The notes below the pieces were generated by a model. It worked only from the letters and a program-made list of their open reading frames with translations, searched no databases and was not told where the DNA came from. A stretch of 58,428 nucleotides of DNA from contig CANQMX010000002.1 in assembly GCA_947625095.1 (NCBI GenBank), positions 1 to 58,428 of the forward strand. Direction: 5' to 3'. Of this stretch, positions 40,451 to 49,858 are shown in pieces. A program made the translations under genes and the position numbers. The stretch comes from an uncultured Clostridia bacterium (GTDB taxonomy: Bacteria; Bacillota; Clostridia; Christensenellales; Borkfalkiaceae). Within the stretch, counting starts at the first letter, position 1. Every line of letters starts with the position of its first letter.

Positions 40451-40891
40451 ATGAGAGAAGTTTTGTCGAAATTTGCCGATAATCTTGATAGTTTGATTTT
40501 TGATGTCGGATTAGACGGAAAATCGTTTGCACGCGAAATCGGAATTTCAACAACTGCGGTCTATTCCTATCTGAATGAGCATAAATTGCCGTCGATCGGC
40601 GTTGCAGTGAAAATTGCGGACTATTTTGATTGCTCGGTGGAGTTCTTGCTCGGACGAGAACCCGAACAACGCCACGGCGTTTTTTGTCCGTGTCCGCCGT
40701 GGAAGGAGCAAATTGCTTTTCTCCTCCGATATTACAACGTGACAAAGTATCGCCTCTGCAAAGATGTCCCCATTACCCACTCCATTATCTTTGCTTGGCA
40801 GAAGGGTTCTGTTCCCAACCTCGATTATGTTTTGCGGCTCGCCGATTACTTCGGGTGTAGTGTGGACTTTGTGCTTGGGCGCGAAAAGTGA
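40451..40891 (+). CDS. Regulator with two HTH domains in one chain, copy A
   Basis: A 146-residue protein with two XRE-type HTH segments: about residues 12-70 (GKSFAREIGISTTAVYSYLN; DYFDCSVEFLLGRE) and about 82-146 (YNVTKYRLCKDVPITHSIIF; DYFGCSVDFVLGREK). It is a clear paralogue of the protein at 57964-58398; both share LSKFA at the start and the CSVDF.LGRE end. Two HTH units in one chain could bind an inverted repeat as a monomer. GGGAG lies 11 nt before the ATG. It is divergent from the 54-residue gene. Confidence 0.85.
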   Translation: MREVLSKFADNLDSLIFDVGLDGKSFAREIGISTTAVYSYLNEHKLPSIGVAVKIADYFDCSVEFLLGREPEQRHGVFCPCPPWKEQIAFLLRYYNVTKYRLCKDVPITHSIIFAWQKGSVPNLDYVLRLADYFGCSVDFVLGREK

Positions 40892-40914
40892 CAATATGTG
40901 ATGAAATAAGGAAG

Positions 40915-41500
40915 TAAAACCCCTCCCCCTGTGTCCCCCTCCCCGCAAGCGGGGAGGGGGATAAGATACACTCACGCCCCGCCGCGGCAAAGCCGCGGCG
41001 GGGCGTTCGGTATGAGGAATAAGGCAGGATATAATTCGGGCGGAGCGGGAGGATGAGGGGATACCTCCCCACCACCGCCTGCGGCGGAGCCTCCCCTCCC
41101 GAGGAGGGTAGGCCTTGAGAGACGGACTGCGTTGTTCGGGATTCTTCGACTCGCCGTCCGCGCCCGCCCCCGCATAAGCGGGGGCGGGCGCGGACGGCGG
41201 CTCAGAATGACGCGGAGAAAGTCAACCCCCACCACCGCCTACGGCGGAGCCTCCCCTCCGTGGGAGGGGCGATGGAAGGCAAGATACACTCGGCTTCTGC
41301 GAAGCCTCGGTATGAGGTGTTCCCTTATTCTGCTTCGGTGGATTGTGCCGCGGACGGCGGGGCAGAATGACGCGGAGAAAGACAACCCCCACCACCGCCT
41401 ACGGCGGAGCCGCCCCCTTAAAAAGGGGGCAGCTATAATTGGGGGGTTTCGGGAATAAGCGAAGCCCCCGCGGGACAGCGGGGGCAATTTATCAACTTAT
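40915..41500. repeat. Mosaic palindromic repeat cluster between the HTH gene and clpX
   Basis: No gene is seen. In order: CCCCTCCCCGC hairpin (40918-40962), AAGATACACTC...CGGTATGAGG repeat with a long GC core (40963-41017), CCACCACCGCC unit (41069-41112), GCGTCATTCTGA-family repeat (41121-41215) with a perfect CCGTCCGCGCCCGC-type stem, another CCACCACCGCC unit (41228-41271), AAGATACACTC repeat (41281-41317), a GCAGAATGACGCG end, a third CCACCACCGCC unit (41386-41432) and a GCCCCCGC hairpin (41464-41487) just behind clpX. Confidence 0.8.
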
Positions 41501-41515
41501 TGTCGGTTTTTGGGG

Positions 41516-42754
41516 TCAAGCCGATTTTTTGTAGATGAGTTTGGGGCGAGCGCCCTTGACGACACAGTCGCGGGTGATGATCACCTCTTCCACGTTCTTT
41601 TCCGACGGGATATCGAACATGACGTCAGTCATCAGCCCTTCGATGATGGTGCGAAGCCCGCGCGCGCCCGTCTTTAACCGAATGGCGGTGTTGGCGATCT
41701 CGCGCACGGCCGCATCCTCCACGGTGAGTTTGACGCCGTCCAGCCCCACCAGCTTTTGATACTGCTTGATGATGGCGTTCTTGGGCTGCGTGAGGATGTT
41801 GACGAGGGCGTCCTCATCGAGCGCTTGCAAGGCTACCACGATGGGAACGCGCCCCACAAACTCGGGAATAAGCCCGAATTTGGTGAGATCCTGCGGCTTG
41901 ACGTCGTCCAAAAGGGTGTAATCCACCTCGTTTTCGCCGAGTTTTACCTTGCCGCCGAAGCCGAGACCGGAGTCATCCTTGCGCGCAGAGACGATCTTAT
42001 CCAGCCCCACGAACGCCCCGCCGCAGATGAACAGGATGTTGGTGGTATCGATGCGCATACAGTCCTGCTGGGGGTGCTTCCTGCCGCCCTGCGGCGGCAC
42101 GTTGGCCACGGTGCTCTCGATGATCTTGAGGAGCGCCTGCTGCACGCCTTCGCCCGAGACGTCGCGCGTGATGGAGACGTTCTCCCCCTTGCGTGCGATC
42201 TTATCGATCTCATCGATGTAGATGATGCCGCGCTGGGCGCGCTCGATATCGTAATCGGCGTTTTGGATGAGTTTTAAGAGGATGTTTTCAACGTCCTCGC
42301 CGACGTAGCCCGCCTCGGTGAGCGTGGTGGCGTCGCTTGTCGCGAACGGCACGTTGAGGATGCGCGCAAGCGTTCTGGCGAGTAGCGTTTTGCCGCTCCC
42401 CGTAGGGCCGAGGAGAAGAATGTTGCTCTTTTCGATCTCAACGTCGTCCTCGTCGCTCTTTGTGGTTGCCCCCGCAAGCGAGTTGATGCGCTTGTAGTGG
42501 TTGTAGACGGCGACCGAGAGCACCCGCTTGGCCTTATCCTGCCCGATGATGTACTTATCGAGCTCTTCCTTGATCTCCGCGGGCTTCTTTAACTCCACCG
42601 GCTCGAAGTTCGCCGAGGGCGTCTTTTCCAGCATATCGTTGCAGAGCTCGACGCACTCATCGCAGATGAATACGCCGTCCGGCCCTGCCAGCAACTTTTT
42701 GACCTTTGCCTTCTCCTTTCCGCAGAAGGAACAATGTTGTTCGTATTTACTCAT
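41516..42754 (-). CDS. clpX: ATP-dependent protease ATPase subunit ClpX
   Basis: The unfoldase partner of ClpP. The 412-residue protein has the N-terminal zinc-binding domain ([20 protein letters not shown], then CDECVELC), Walker [12 protein letters not shown] (about residue 112), Walker [14 protein letters not shown], and the ClpP-binding loop region ([10 protein letters not shown]). The ATG at 42754 follows GAGAGG and starts exactly at the zinc domain. A hairpin with AT-rich arms lies directly upstream. It is separated from clpP by about 480 bp of repeats, so it has its own promoter or depends on read-through. Confidence 0.96.
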   Translation of the reverse strand: MSKYEQHCSFCGKEKAKVKKLLAGPDGVFICDECVELCNDMLEKTPSANFEPVELKKPAEIKEELDKYIIGQDKAKRVLSVAVYNHYKRINSLAGATTKSDEDDVEIEKSNILLLGPTGSGKTLLARTLARILNVPFATSDATTLTEAGYVGEDVENILLKLIQNADYDIERAQRGIIYIDEIDKIARKGENVSITRDVSGEGVQQALLKIIESTVANVPPQGGRKHPQQDCMRIDTTNILFICGGAFVGLDKIVSARKDDSGLGFGGKVKLGENEVDYTLLDDVKPQDLTKFGLIPEFVGRVPIVVALQALDEDALVNILTQPKNAIIKQYQKLVGLDGVKLTVEDAAVREIANTAIRLKTGARGLRTIIEGLMTDVMFDIPSEKNVEEVIITRDCVVKGARPKLIYKKSA

Positions 42755-42768
42755 AAAGACCTCTCTTT

Positions 42769-42831
42769 CGCAAAAAATCTTTTCCGCGTGCGCCTTGCCT
42801 GTGGCGGCGCGTGCGAAAAATATTTTTTGCG
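42769..42831 (-). promoter_or_regulatory. Hairpin in the clpX 5' region
   Basis: CGCAAAAAAT (42769-42778) and ATTTTTTGCG (42822-42831) enclose a second GC-rich pair (GCGTGCGCC / GGCGCGTGC). On the mRNA it ends 15 nt before the clpX start codon, next to the ribosome site. Confidence 0.5.
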
Positions 42832-42954
42832 AGGAATGTAACGCGTATGGGATATTGGGTTGGTCGTCGCGGACGCTTGCCCCGACATTAAGCCTACGGT
42901 AGTGTGGCAAATGGGGGCGTGCAGCGGCGGGAGACCCGCCTCGCACCGAGTTTC

Positions 42955-43216
42955 GCCGTGCAGTAGCTCGGCGAAACGATAACCCCCCTCCCCCTGCGTA
43001 CCCCTCCCCGCGAACGGGGAGGGGGATAAGGAGACGAAATTTCTTTTCCCGTGCTATAAAACACAGGCAAGATACACTACTTCGTCGCTACGCTCCTACT
43101 GCGCGGCTATGCCGCTTGTGCCGCCCTTGGTAGAAAATAGTGCGGGCGGGACAGAATGACGCGTATCCCAGCACGAGAAAGATACACTCGGCTTCTGCGA
43201 AGCCTCGGTATGAGGG
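42955..43216. repeat. Mosaic palindromic repeat cluster between clpX and clpP
   Basis: No gene is seen between 42755 and 43234. The cluster has a GTTTCGCCG/CGGCGAAAC hairpin (about 42952-42980), a CCCCTCCCCGC hairpin (42985-43029), an 85-bp stretch shared with 39966-40045 (43077-43163) and an AAGATACACTC...CGGTATGAGG repeat (43179-43215). Confidence 0.75.
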
Positions 43217-43234
43217 GAATGGGGATCGGCGGGA

Positions 43235-43822
43235 TTACCGCTTTTCGTAGACGCGGTCGATGAGGCCGTAGGACTGCGCCTCGTCCGCCGTCAAGTAATT
43301 GTCCCTATCCGTATCCGCCGCGACCGTCTCGTACGGTTTGCCCGTGTTCTCGGCGAGGATCCTCGTCATCTTATCCTTGATGCGCAAAATGTGCTCGGCC
43401 TGAATTTTGATGTCGCTCGCCTGACCCTGCGCGCCGCCGAGGGGCTGGTGGATCATGATCTCGCTGTTCTTTAAGGCGTACCGCTTGCCCTTTGTACCCG
43501 CCGCGAGCAGGAACGCCCCCATCGAAGCCGCCATGCCGATACAGATGGTGGAGACATCGCACTTGATATAGTTCATCGTATCGTAAATGGCCATGCCCGC
43601 GGTGACAGAGCCGCCCGGGCTGTTGATATAAAGGCTGATATCCTTGGTGGGGTCTTTGCCCTCCAAATAGATGAGCTGCGCCACCACGGTGTTTGCCGTG
43701 GCATCGTCGATCTCGCCCGAGAGGAAGATGATGCGATCCTCCAAAAGGCGGGAATAGAGGTCATAACTGCGCTCGCCGCCCGACGTGCGCTCCACCACAT
43801 AGGGAATGAGAACGTCTTTCAT
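43235..43822 (-). CDS. clpP: ClpP protease subunit
   Basis: A 195-residue serine peptidase forming the 14-mer that works with ClpX and ClpC. It has [16 protein letters not shown], the catalytic Ser in [14 protein letters not shown] (about residue 99), the catalytic His in [17 protein letters not shown] (about 124) and the Asp in [13 protein letters not shown] (about 173). It starts [20 protein letters not shown], the usual mature form without long propeptide. The gene lies directly behind tig, whose stop touches its upstream ribosome site. Confidence 0.97.
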   Translation of the reverse strand: MKDVLIPYVVERTSGGERSYDLYSRLLEDRIIFLSGEIDDATANTVVAQLIYLEGKDPTKDISLYINSPGGSVTAGMAIYDTMNYIKCDVSTICIGMAASMGAFLLAAGTKGKRYALKNSEIMIHQPLGGAQGQASDIKIQAEHILRIKDKMTRILAENTGKPYETVAADTDRDNYLTADEAQSYGLIDRVYEKR

Positions 43823-45193
43823 TTATTCCTCCTTTTCGGCGGGTTTCTTGGCCGCGGGTTTTTTGGCTGCGGGCTTCTTCGCCGCGGGCTTTTCCTCGGT
43901 GAAGAGCACCATCTCGTTGTTCGCCATGAGGAAGTCGAAGAGTTTTGTCACCTTGATGTCGTTTTCGATGTACTCCCGCTGGCGGGCGTCCATCGTCTTT
44001 TCGTACTCCTCTTTCTCCTTGCCGACGGAAGCGGCCTGCTCGGCAATTTTCGCGCCGATCTCCTCCTCCGTTGCCGTGATATTTTCAAGTTCGATGATCT
44101 TTTCGACGATGAGCTGGTGTAAAACGGCGCGGCGGGCGTCCTCTTCAAACGACTTCTTGTACTCCTCGCGCGTCTTGCCGATGTAGGCGAGGTAGTCATC
44201 CATGCGGATGCCCTGATACATGAAGTTGTACTCCATCCTTTGAAGGGAGGCATCCTCCTGCCGCTCGATCATGACGTCGGGGATGTCCGCCGTGGCGGTC
44301 TTGGCGATCTCGGTGAGGATGGCGTCCTCCGTCTCGTTGGTGGAGCGGTTCTTTGCGGCGCGCTCCAACCGCTCGCGCACCTTGGCGCGGTAGGCATCGA
44401 GCGTATCGCTGCCCATCTTCTTGGCGAATTCATCGTCGAGTTCGGCAAGTTTCTTGCCCGTGATCTTGTGCACGGTGACGGTGAATACCGCCGCCTTGCC
44501 CTTCAACTCCTCCGCCTGATAGTCGGCGGGGAAGGTGACGGGGATATCCTTGGTCTCGCCAAGCGCCATGCCGACGACCTGCTCCTCAAAGCCCGGAATG
44601 AACTGACCCGAGCCGAGGGTGAGATCGTACCCCTGCGCCGTGCCGCCATCGAAAGGAGCGCCATCCACCTTGCCCTCGAAATCGATGTTGACGGTATCGC
44701 CGTTCTCGGCGGGGCGGTCGGTAACCTCCACGCTCTCCGCGAGGCGTTCGCGGGTCGCCTCGATGTCCTTTTCCACGTCGGCGTCCGTCACAGTATACTC
44801 AAACTTGTTGATTTTTATACCCTTGTACGAGCCGATGACAACATCGGGGCGGACGGGGGTTGTGGCGACGAGAACGATGTTCTCCTCCGAAAATTCCTCG
44901 CCGAGGGTGACTTCGGGATCGCCCACGGGGGTGAAGGACTTTTCCTCCTTTTCGAGGACCTCGGGGTAGTGCTCCGAGAACAGAATGTTGAGCGCATCCT
45001 CATAGAAAAGCCCCTTGCCGTAGTAGAGTTCCAGAACGTGCTTGGGCGCTTTGCCCTTGCGGAACCCGTTGACCGTGTATTTTTTACGGTTTTCGAGATA
45101 GGCCTTGTTGTTGGCCTCCGCCCACTCCTCGGGCGAGAAGGTGAGCGTTACTTTGACGGTGCTCTTTTCTGCGGGTGCAAATTCGTACTTCAT
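43823..45193 (-). CDS. tig: Trigger factor
   Basis: A ribosome-bound chaperone and peptidyl-prolyl isomerase of 456 residues. The N-terminal ribosome-binding domain includes GFRKGKAPKHVLELYYG, the FKBP domain includes NIDFEGKVDGAPFDGGTAQG and GSGQFIPGFEEQVVGM, and the C-terminal arms follow. The last 30 residues are a Lys/Pro/Ala tail with repeated KKPAA units. AGGAG precedes the ATG at 45193. It is co-transcribed with clpP. Confidence 0.96.
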   Translation of the reverse strand: MKYEFAPAEKSTVKVTLTFSPEEWAEANNKAYLENRKKYTVNGFRKGKAPKHVLELYYGKGLFYEDALNILFSEHYPEVLEKEEKSFTPVGDPEVTLGEEFSEENIVLVATTPVRPDVVIGSYKGIKINKFEYTVTDADVEKDIEATRERLAESVEVTDRPAENGDTVNIDFEGKVDGAPFDGGTAQGYDLTLGSGQFIPGFEEQVVGMALGETKDIPVTFPADYQAEELKGKAAVFTVTVHKITGKKLAELDDEFAKKMGSDTLDAYRAKVRERLERAAKNRSTNETEDAILTEIAKTATADIPDVMIERQEDASLQRMEYNFMYQGIRMDDYLAYIGKTREEYKKSFEEDARRAVLHQLIVEKIIELENITATEEEIGAKIAEQAASVGKEKEEYEKTMDARQREYIENDIKVTKLFDFLMANNEMVLFTEEKPAAKKPAAKKPAAKKPAEKEE

Positions 45194-45272
45194 AATGATA
45201 ACTCCTGAAAGATGTTTTCTGAATAGCAATGGTTATTTTATCATATCCGTTCCCAAAAGGAAAGCGTTTTTA

Positions 45273-45301
45273 TTTACAATTTTTTTATTTTGCGCTATAA
45301 T
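45273..45301 (+). promoter_or_regulatory. Promoter of rqcH
   Basis: TTTACA (45273-45278), 17 bp, TATAAT (45296-45301). The GTG start is 33 nt downstream. Confidence 0.7.
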
Positions 45302-45333
45302 ACGGGCGAAAAACATACGGGAAGGAGGCTGCC

Positions 45334-46971
45334 GTGCCACAGGATGCGTTTACGCTGAGGCTCATCGCAAGAGAACTGAATACCGCGCTCCGCGGCGGGC
45401 GGGTGAACAGAATTACCCAGCCGGGACGGGAGGAGGTCTCCCTTCTCATATACACGGGAAAGGGCACTTTGAAACTGCTTCTTTCCGCAAACGCCTCCTT
45501 TTGCGGCGCATATTTTACCGACGAGGAGCGCGAAAGCCCCTTGGTCGCGCCCGGGTTTTGTATGCTGCTGCGCAAATATTTGCAGAGCGCGGAACTCATC
45601 TCCGTGATGACGCCCGGGTTTGAGCGGGTGCTCTTATTCCGCTTCCGCTGCGTCTCGGATTTTTCCGAAAAGGAGCGGGTGCTTTGCGCCGAGATCATGG
45701 GGAAGTACTCCAACCTGCTCCTCTTGGAGGACGGCGTCATCTTGGGGGCGCTGAAAACAAATTCCCTCGACGAAAATTGCAAGCGCGCCGTGTTTGCGGG
45801 CGCGAGATACACCCCGCCCGCCCCGCAGGACAAGGTAGACCCGAGCGACCTTGCCGCCCTCAAAGGGCTGTTCGAAAAGAACCCCGACAGGGGCGCGGAT
45901 TTCCTCTTCAAGCGGGTGGCGGGGCTGGCGCCGTGCACGGCGGAACAAATTGTAGCCTCCTTCCGCGGCGGCGATTTTGCCGCCCATGTGCATGATTTTA
46001 TCTTCTCCGACGAAATTTCGCCCCGCGTCTTGGAGCGGGGCGGCGAGGCGGTGGACTTTGTGGCGCGCGGCGAGGACGGCGTGCCCTTTGAGACCCTCTC
46101 CGCGGCGCAGAGTTATTTTTACGGAAAAAAGCGGGAGAAGCGGGACTTCGACGCCCAAAAACGCAGGCTGGAAGCGACGGTGCGCGCCGACTTGAAGAAG
46201 GCGGAAAAGCGGCTGGCGGTCCTCCTCGACAAGAAACTTTCGTGCGGCGATATGGAGCAAAACCGCATCAAGGGCGAACTTTTAACCGCCAACCTGTACG
46301 CCCTTTCGCGGGGCATGAAAACGTGCGAACTTGTGAACTTTTACGACGAAAACGGCAAAACGCTGTCGATTTCGCTCGATCCGCAGAAGTCGCCCTCCGA
46401 GAACGCGCAGGCGTATTTTAAGAGATACCGCAAGCAAAAACGCACCCTCGAAGCCCTTGCGCCGCAGGTGGAGACGACGGAGGCAGAACTTGAATACCTG
46501 CGCTCGGTGGCAGCCGCGCTTGCGGTTGCGGAGGGCGCGGACGACCTAACTTCCATCGAGGCGGAACTTGTGGCGGCAGGCCTTTTGCCCGCCCCCAAGG
46601 AGCGCGCGAAAAAGCAGAGGCCCGAGATCCCCTACCGCCTGTACGAGGTTGGGGGATTCCGCATATGCGCGGGCAGGAATAACCTGCAAAACGACCGCCT
46701 TGTGCGCCAGAGTGCGCCCGACGACATATGGCTCCACGCGCAGAAATACCACTCCTGCCACGTTGTGGTAAAAACGGACGGGCGGACTGTGCCCGACAGC
46801 GTTTTGCAGTTTTCCGCCAATATATGCGCAAAATTCTCCGACGGGGGCGGCGATAAGATCCCCGTGGACTACTGCGCCGTAAAGTTTGTGAAAAAGCCGC
46901 CGAGAAGCAAGGCGGGATTTGTGACATACACCAATTTTAAGACGCTGCTCGGAGACCCGAGCAAGGCGTAA
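45334..46971 (+). CDS. rqcH: Ribosome quality-control protein RqcH (NFACT family)
   Basis: RqcH binds stalled 50S subunits and adds alanine tails to the blocked chain. The 545-residue protein has the NFACT-N domain (MPQDAFTLRLIARELNTALR; MGKYSNLLLLE), a coiled-coil middle (about residues 260-420) and the NFACT-R domain (CAGRNNLQNDRLVRQSAPDD, IWLHAQKYHSCHVVVK), which is the core of the NEMF/RqcH group. It starts with GTG behind GGAAGGAGGCTGCC. It is a single gene, divergent from tig, so chaperone, protease and rescue genes lie side by side. Confidence 0.93.
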   Translation: MPQDAFTLRLIARELNTALRGGRVNRITQPGREEVSLLIYTGKGTLKLLLSANASFCGAYFTDEERESPLVAPGFCMLLRKYLQSAELISVMTPGFERVLLFRFRCVSDFSEKERVLCAEIMGKYSNLLLLEDGVILGALKTNSLDENCKRAVFAGARYTPPAPQDKVDPSDLAALKGLFEKNPDRGADFLFKRVAGLAPCTAEQIVASFRGGDFAAHVHDFIFSDEISPRVLERGGEAVDFVARGEDGVPFETLSAAQSYFYGKKREKRDFDAQKRRLEATVRADLKKAEKRLAVLLDKKLSCGDMEQNRIKGELLTANLYALSRGMKTCELVNFYDENGKTLSISLDPQKSPSENAQAYFKRYRKQKRTLEALAPQVETTEAELEYLRSVAAALAVAEGADDLTSIEAELVAAGLLPAPKERAKKQRPEIPYRLYEVGGFRICAGRNNLQNDRLVRQSAPDDIWLHAQKYHSCHVVVKTDGRTVPDSVLQFSANICAKFSDGGGDKIPVDYCAVKFVKKPPRSKAGFVTYTNFKTLLGDPSKA

Positions 46972-46976
46972 GGACG

Positions 46977-47030
46977 CCTCCCTATATCCCCCTCCCCGCG
47001 CGCAAAGCGCGCGGGGAGGGGGATATTTCT
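46977..47030. repeat. CCCCCTCCCCGCGC hairpin repeat
   Basis: A perfect hairpin with arms of CCCCCTCCCCGCGCGC type around AAA, one of the recurring GC-rich hairpins. Confidence 0.7.
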
Positions 47031-47095
47031 ATATCGCGTGGGGCAAAAGAAAGCCCGAGGAGGGGGCAAAATCGACAATATATTGCAAAAATGTA

Positions 47096-47120
47096 AGCCG
47101 ACGCGGGGCGTCGGCTTTTT
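47096..47120 (+). terminator. Intrinsic terminator of rqcH
   Basis: AGCCGACGC (47096-47104) and GCGTCGGCT (47108-47116) around GGG, then a run of T. Confidence 0.8.
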
Positions 47121-47141
47121 CCGGTTCCGTGGGTTTTTAAG

Positions 47142-47795
47142 TTACTGTTTGCTGCACGCCCTGCCCTGCGGATAGAGGGGAAGTTCGAAGAAGCCCGTGC
47201 AGACTTCCTGCGAGTACTCCTGTGCGGGCGGAATGGCGCAGTAGCCGTAGCTCGGCACGAGAAGCTCCACCTGCATGGCGACCTTCAAAATACACGTCAC
47301 GCACGCGTTGATGGAGAACGTGCCCGTCGCCGCGTTGAATGTGCCCTCGGGCGAGACGCAGGAGACGGCGCTCGTCACCGTGAAGGGAATGACGGATGCG
47401 GGCGGAACGTACATGAGCACATCTTCCGTGAGCACGATGGAACTTGCGGCTACCCCATCCACGCCGTTGGCATCCACATACACGATCTCGATGGGAATGG
47501 TGACGGTCGCCTGCACGCGGGCGCAACAGCCCTCCGCCTGACGGTCGACGACAAGATTGGTGACCGTGCCCGTGGAGGAAGTGGAGCGCGCGCTCACAAA
47601 GGTGAGCGGATATGTAGGATTGGCGGGAACGGGGTTTGTAATGGCGGCGGCGTAATTTTCGAGGCGGGTCTGGATGATGCCCGCATCAAAGATCTTTTCC
47701 GCCTGAATACACACTTTCTCGCAAAGGCCGTTCAGAGGATTCCCCGTGATCGTGCCGGGGCAGTGATCGGATGAGAAATTGGAAAAAAATGACAT
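47142..47795 (-). CDS. Cysteine-rich conserved protein of unknown function
   Basis: A 217-residue protein that starts MSFFSNFSSDHCPGTITGNP, followed by LNGLCEKVCIQAEKIFDAG, and ends with Cys-containing beta-rich segments (QAEGCCARVQATVTIPIEIV; SINACVTCILKVAMQVELLV). About ten Cys residues are spread over the chain. I know similar proteins from Clostridia with the same start, but no function is recorded that I trust; a role in the spore or cell surface is only a guess. GGAGGTAACAA precedes the ATG. It is a single gene. Confidence 0.75.
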   Translation of the reverse strand: MSFFSNFSSDHCPGTITGNPLNGLCEKVCIQAEKIFDAGIIQTRLENYAAAITNPVPANPTYPLTFVSARSTSSTGTVTNLVVDRQAEGCCARVQATVTIPIEIVYVDANGVDGVAASSIVLTEDVLMYVPPASVIPFTVTSAVSCVSPEGTFNAATGTFSINACVTCILKVAMQVELLVPSYGYCAIPPAQEYSQEVCTGFFELPLYPQGRACSKQ

Positions 47796-47859
47796 TTGTT
47801 ACCTCCGTGTAGAACTGAAATCAATTCTAACCCATTGTATGCGGGGCGGGCTTTGGGTG

Positions 47860-48168
47860 CTACTTCAGAAGCACCTGCTGCCCCGGATAGAGGCAGTTTG
47901 TTTGGTTTTTTTCGGAAAACTGCGCGGGAGAGCCGCAGAGAAGGGACTTGCTCTCGCCGCCGCGCACGGTGTAGAGGTTGCCCGCCGCGGGAATGGAAAG
48001 AACTTGCCCCTCCTCCGGCTCGCCCGCAAGATGGTTGACGGCGGCAAGAAGGCGGGCGGGAACGCCGAATGTGGCGGCTATTTCGCTCAGATTTTGCCCG
48101 CGCTTGACCCTGTAACGGCGCGGCGCGGTGAGGAGAACTTTCACACGGCAATATATGCGCCGCCTCAT
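47860..48168 (-). CDS. Small protein with two LysM domains
   Basis: A 102-residue protein (start at 48168; an ATG at 48201 in the same frame is possible). The first LysM reads YRVKRGQNLSEIAATFGVPA followed by RLLAAVNHLAGEPEEGQVLS; a second, weaker one follows (YTVRGGESKSLLCGSPAQFS, then LYPGQQVLL). LysM binds peptidoglycan or related glycans. There is no clear signal peptide, which is unusual unless the protein acts at the spore or is released by other means. The ribosome site is not clear. Confidence 0.7.
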   Translation of the reverse strand: MRRRIYCRVKVLLTAPRRYRVKRGQNLSEIAATFGVPARLLAAVNHLAGEPEEGQVLSIPAAGNLYTVRGGESKSLLCGSPAQFSEKNQTNCLYPGQQVLLK

Positions 48169-48199
48169 ATTCGGGTGATTGGAAGGAATAAAATATGCC

Positions 48200-49717
48200 A
48201 TGAACTTGTACCGCACGACCTTCGTCGTCACCCTCTTCACCCTTTTGGAGCACGCCCTCGGGTTTGTCTACCGCATTGTGCTCTCGCGCACGCTCGGCTC
48301 AGAGATGCTCGGCGTGTACCAGGTGGCGCTCACCGTGTTCGCCGTCTTTTTGACCATCTCCTCCTCGGGGCTGCCCATCACCCTCTCCCGCATCATCTCC
48401 AAACACCGCGCGCGGGGCTACAAACGGGGCGAGCACGCCGCGACCTCCGCCGCCCTCTGCATCGCCCTCGCCTTCTCCGTGCCCCTCACCCTGCTCCTCT
48501 TCCTCCTCCGCCCCCAATTTACCCGCATCTTCTCCGACGCGCGCTGCGCCGACGTCTTCTACATCCTCCTCTGCGGCCTCTCCTTTACCTCGGTGTATGC
48601 CATCCTCCGCGGCAATTTTTGGGGCAACAAGCGGTTTTTTGCCTACTCCCTCATCGAACTTGTGGAGGAGATCGTGATGATCGGGCTGGGCGTAGTGCTC
48701 CTTGTGGCGCTGGGCGGCGAGGCAAGCCCCAACAAGGCGGCGATCGCCCTGCTCTGCTCCTATCTCTGCTCGTTTTTGATCGCCGTCGTCTGTTTCTTTG
48801 CGCGGGGCGGGAGGCTGTATTCGCCGCGGGGTGAAATAAAGCCCCTTTTGCGCGCCGCCCTGCCCATTTCGGCAATGCGCACCACTTCCTCGCTGCTCAG
48901 TTCGGTGATCTCGGTGCTCTTCCCCCTCGCCATGACCTCCGTCGGCTACACCGCCGCGCAGGCGATGAGCGAATACGGCGTTGTGTACGGCATGGTGATG
49001 CCCGTCATCGCCGTGCCGTGCTCGCTGCTCAGCCCCATCGCCCTCGTGCTCGTGCCCGAACTTTCCGAATGTTTTTACAAAAAGGAGACGGAGAAACTCA
49101 ACGTCCTTGTGGAGCGGGCACTCAACGCCGCCCTCCTCATCGCCTGCGCCCTCATCCCCCTCTTCCTTTCCGTGGGCAAGGATGTGGGGATCTTCCTCTT
49201 TTCCAACGCCGAGAGCGGGACGATGATCGCGGCAAGTTCGCTCATTTTGTTGCCCATGGGCGTTGCCATGATCTCGACGAGTATGCTCAACTCGCTGGGG
49301 TGCGAAAAGCAGACCCTCCTCATCTTCCTTGCAGGCTCGTGCGCGATGCTCCTCTCGGTGTGGCTGCTGCCGCCCGTCATCGGGAGCGGCGCGCTGCTTG
49401 TGGGAACGGCGCTCGACAACGTGATCACCGCCGCGTGCTCCCTCTTGCTCCTCCGCAAAAAGACGGGAAAACTGCGCTCCGCCACCTATTTTTTGCGGCT
49501 CGTCCTCGTGCTTGCGCCCGTCGCCGCGGCGGGCATATTTTTGCGCAACGCCCTGATGGAGTGGTTGAGTTATGTCCCCGCGGTGCTCCTCACGATGGCG
49601 GTCGTCATGGCGGCGGAGGCCGTCCTTCTCACCCTTTTCAAACTGTTCGATTTCCGCGCCCTGCTCAAAAAATTTTTGCCCGCAAAGAAGCGCGCGGCGG
49701 GCGGCGAACCCGCCTAA
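48200..49717 (+). CDS. SpoVB/MurJ-like polysaccharide flippase
   Basis: A 505-residue protein with about 14 membrane helices of the MVF/MATE-type lipid-linked oligosaccharide flippase family. It begins MNLYRTTFVVTLFTLLEHAL, with GFVYRIVLSRTLGSEMLGVY and SSSGLPITLSRIISKH, which is the SpoVB-like signature. It would flip lipid II or another lipid-linked glycan in wall or cortex synthesis. GGAAGGA lies 12 nt before the ATG at 48200. It is divergent from the LysM gene. Confidence 0.88.
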   Translation: MNLYRTTFVVTLFTLLEHALGFVYRIVLSRTLGSEMLGVYQVALTVFAVFLTISSSGLPITLSRIISKHRARGYKRGEHAATSAALCIALAFSVPLTLLLFLLRPQFTRIFSDARCADVFYILLCGLSFTSVYAILRGNFWGNKRFFAYSLIELVEEIVMIGLGVVLLVALGGEASPNKAAIALLCSYLCSFLIAVVCFFARGGRLYSPRGEIKPLLRAALPISAMRTTSSLLSSVISVLFPLAMTSVGYTAAQAMSEYGVVYGMVMPVIAVPCSLLSPIALVLVPELSECFYKKETEKLNVLVERALNAALLIACALIPLFLSVGKDVGIFLFSNAESGTMIAASSLILLPMGVAMISTSMLNSLGCEKQTLLIFLAGSCAMLLSVWLLPPVIGSGALLVGTALDNVITAACSLLLLRKKTGKLRSATYFLRLVLVLAPVAAAGIFLRNALMEWLSYVPAVLLTMAVVMAAEAVLLTLFKLFDFRALLKKFLPAKKRAAGGEPA

Positions 49718-49800
49718 AACCCTCAAAAACTCGCAATATATGCGCAAAACGCACAAAAAAACCGCGGGCGGGGAATTTTTATAAAAATTGCCGCCGCCCC

Positions 49801-49829
49801 TTGTAATTGCCACGCGAGTGTGGTATAAT
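49801..49829 (+). promoter_or_regulatory. Promoter of pgi
   Basis: TTGTAA (49801-49806), 17 bp, TATAAT (49824-49829). Confidence 0.65.
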
Positions 49830-49858
49830 TTGGTTTGACAAATGAAGGAGGATTTTTT

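Noticed and set aside
40173..40891. Calling the divergent HTH module a toxin-antitoxin system
   Set aside because: The layout would allow it, but toxin and antitoxin genes are normally in one operon, and nothing in the small protein points to toxicity.
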